Of a stretch of DNA of 13,699 nt, positions 13,593 to 13,699 are shown piece by piece (the first letter of the stretch is position 1; each line of letters begins with the position of its first letter). A model generated the notes under the pieces. The model worked only from the letters and a program-made list of their open reading frames with translations. It did no database searches and was not told the DNA's origin. A program made the position numbers and the translations under genes. Origin of the DNA: JBGRQB01 sp041725875 (GTDB lineage: Bacteria > Bacteroidota > Ignavibacteria > Ignavibacteriales > Melioribacteraceae); NCBI GenBank assembly GCA_041725875.1, contig JBGRQB010000120.1, positions 1 through 13,699 of the forward strand, written 5' to 3'.

Positions 13593-13629
13593 TAAAATTT
13601 GATTAAAAATAAATAGTCTTTTAATTTGT

Positions 13630-13658
13630 ATCCCGGATCTCCCGGGATTTTTTTATTT
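13630..13658 (+). terminator. Intrinsic terminator after the TPR gene
   Basis: ATCCCGG (13630-13636) and CCGGGAT (13642-13648) form a 7-bp GC-rich stem with a five-base loop, followed by a run of seven T residues and ATTT. This is a good rho-independent terminator 38 bases after the TPR stop. Confidence 0.9.
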
Positions 13659-13685
13659 AAATTATATAACAAAACTAGGTGGAAA

Positions 13686-13699
13686 ATGGAAATTAAAGG
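13686..13699 (+). CDS. Possible start of a further gene, cut by the window edge
   Basis: AGGTGG (13677-13682) sits three bases before an ATG at 13686 that reads MEIK before the sequence ends. The position just after a terminator fits the start of a new transcription unit. Too little is present to identify it. Confidence 0.4.

Noticed and set aside
1..13699. CRISPR array, tRNA or rRNA gene, insertion sequence or phage gene
   Set aside because: No regularly spaced repeats, no clover-leaf or rRNA-like sequence, and no transposase, integrase or phage protein was recognised.

Overview
The window is AT-rich DNA with clear Shine-Dalgarno sequences in front of most genes and one textbook sigma-70 promoter. 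The gene set is that of a low-GC bacterium that is anaerobic or poorly oxygen-tolerant: rubredoxin, rubredoxin-first (reverse) rubrerythrin, ferritin, AhpC and a PerR-type regulator. A PadR regulator beside a long FtsX/MacB-type permease with an N-terminal prefix segment is common in Ignavibacteriota, Calditrichota, KSB1 and Acidobacteriota. Strong Shine-Dalgarno sites argue against typical Bacteroidota. I lean toward an Ignavibacteriota/Calditrichota-like lineage, but this is inference and weakly held.

Layout. Positions 1-238 hold no convincing gene, only several inverted repeats. At 239-286 a near-consensus promoter is overlapped by a perfect 15-bp PerR/Fur-type operator driving ahpC (321-884). 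A long two-part hairpin (891-948) separates ahpC from a same-strand run of nine genes (1053-6578): PerR-like regulator, GTG-start rubredoxin, ferredoxin/flavodoxin-NADP+ reductase, TM1266/ACT-like small protein, metal permease fused to an HMA domain, dihydroorotate dehydrogenase-like flavoprotein, a 59-residue Cys4 protein, ferritin and reverse rubrerythrin. A strong intrinsic terminator (6587-6615) ends the run. sthA (6640-8010) follows and meets a convergent two-gene minus-strand operon (DUF2867 protein and a TrpF-like protein) at a shared hairpin (8019-8045).

A divergent intergenic region (9211-9374) carries two copies of the palindrome TTCTAT-N3-ATAGAA, 42 bp centre to centre, in front of a padR-permease operon (9375-12252). 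Then come a 41-residue membrane microprotein with a perfect Shine-Dalgarno, a secreted TPR protein (12621-13592), a strong terminator, and possibly the start of another gene at the right edge.

How the genes may work together. Peroxide would be sensed by the PerR-like protein, which has all five expected regulatory metal ligands, derepressing ahpC and probably the downstream run. NAD(P)H electrons could pass through the FNR-type flavoprotein and rubredoxin to reverse rubrerythrin, which reduces H2O2, while ferritin stores iron and the HMA-permease exports soft metal ions. SthA could balance NADPH and NADH. The least explained parts, and the best candidates for undescribed biology, are the TM1266-like protein with the HMA-permease, the flavoprotein and the Cys4 microprotein inside this peroxide/iron operon, and the TrpF-like protein without its usual substrate-binding arginine next to DUF2867.
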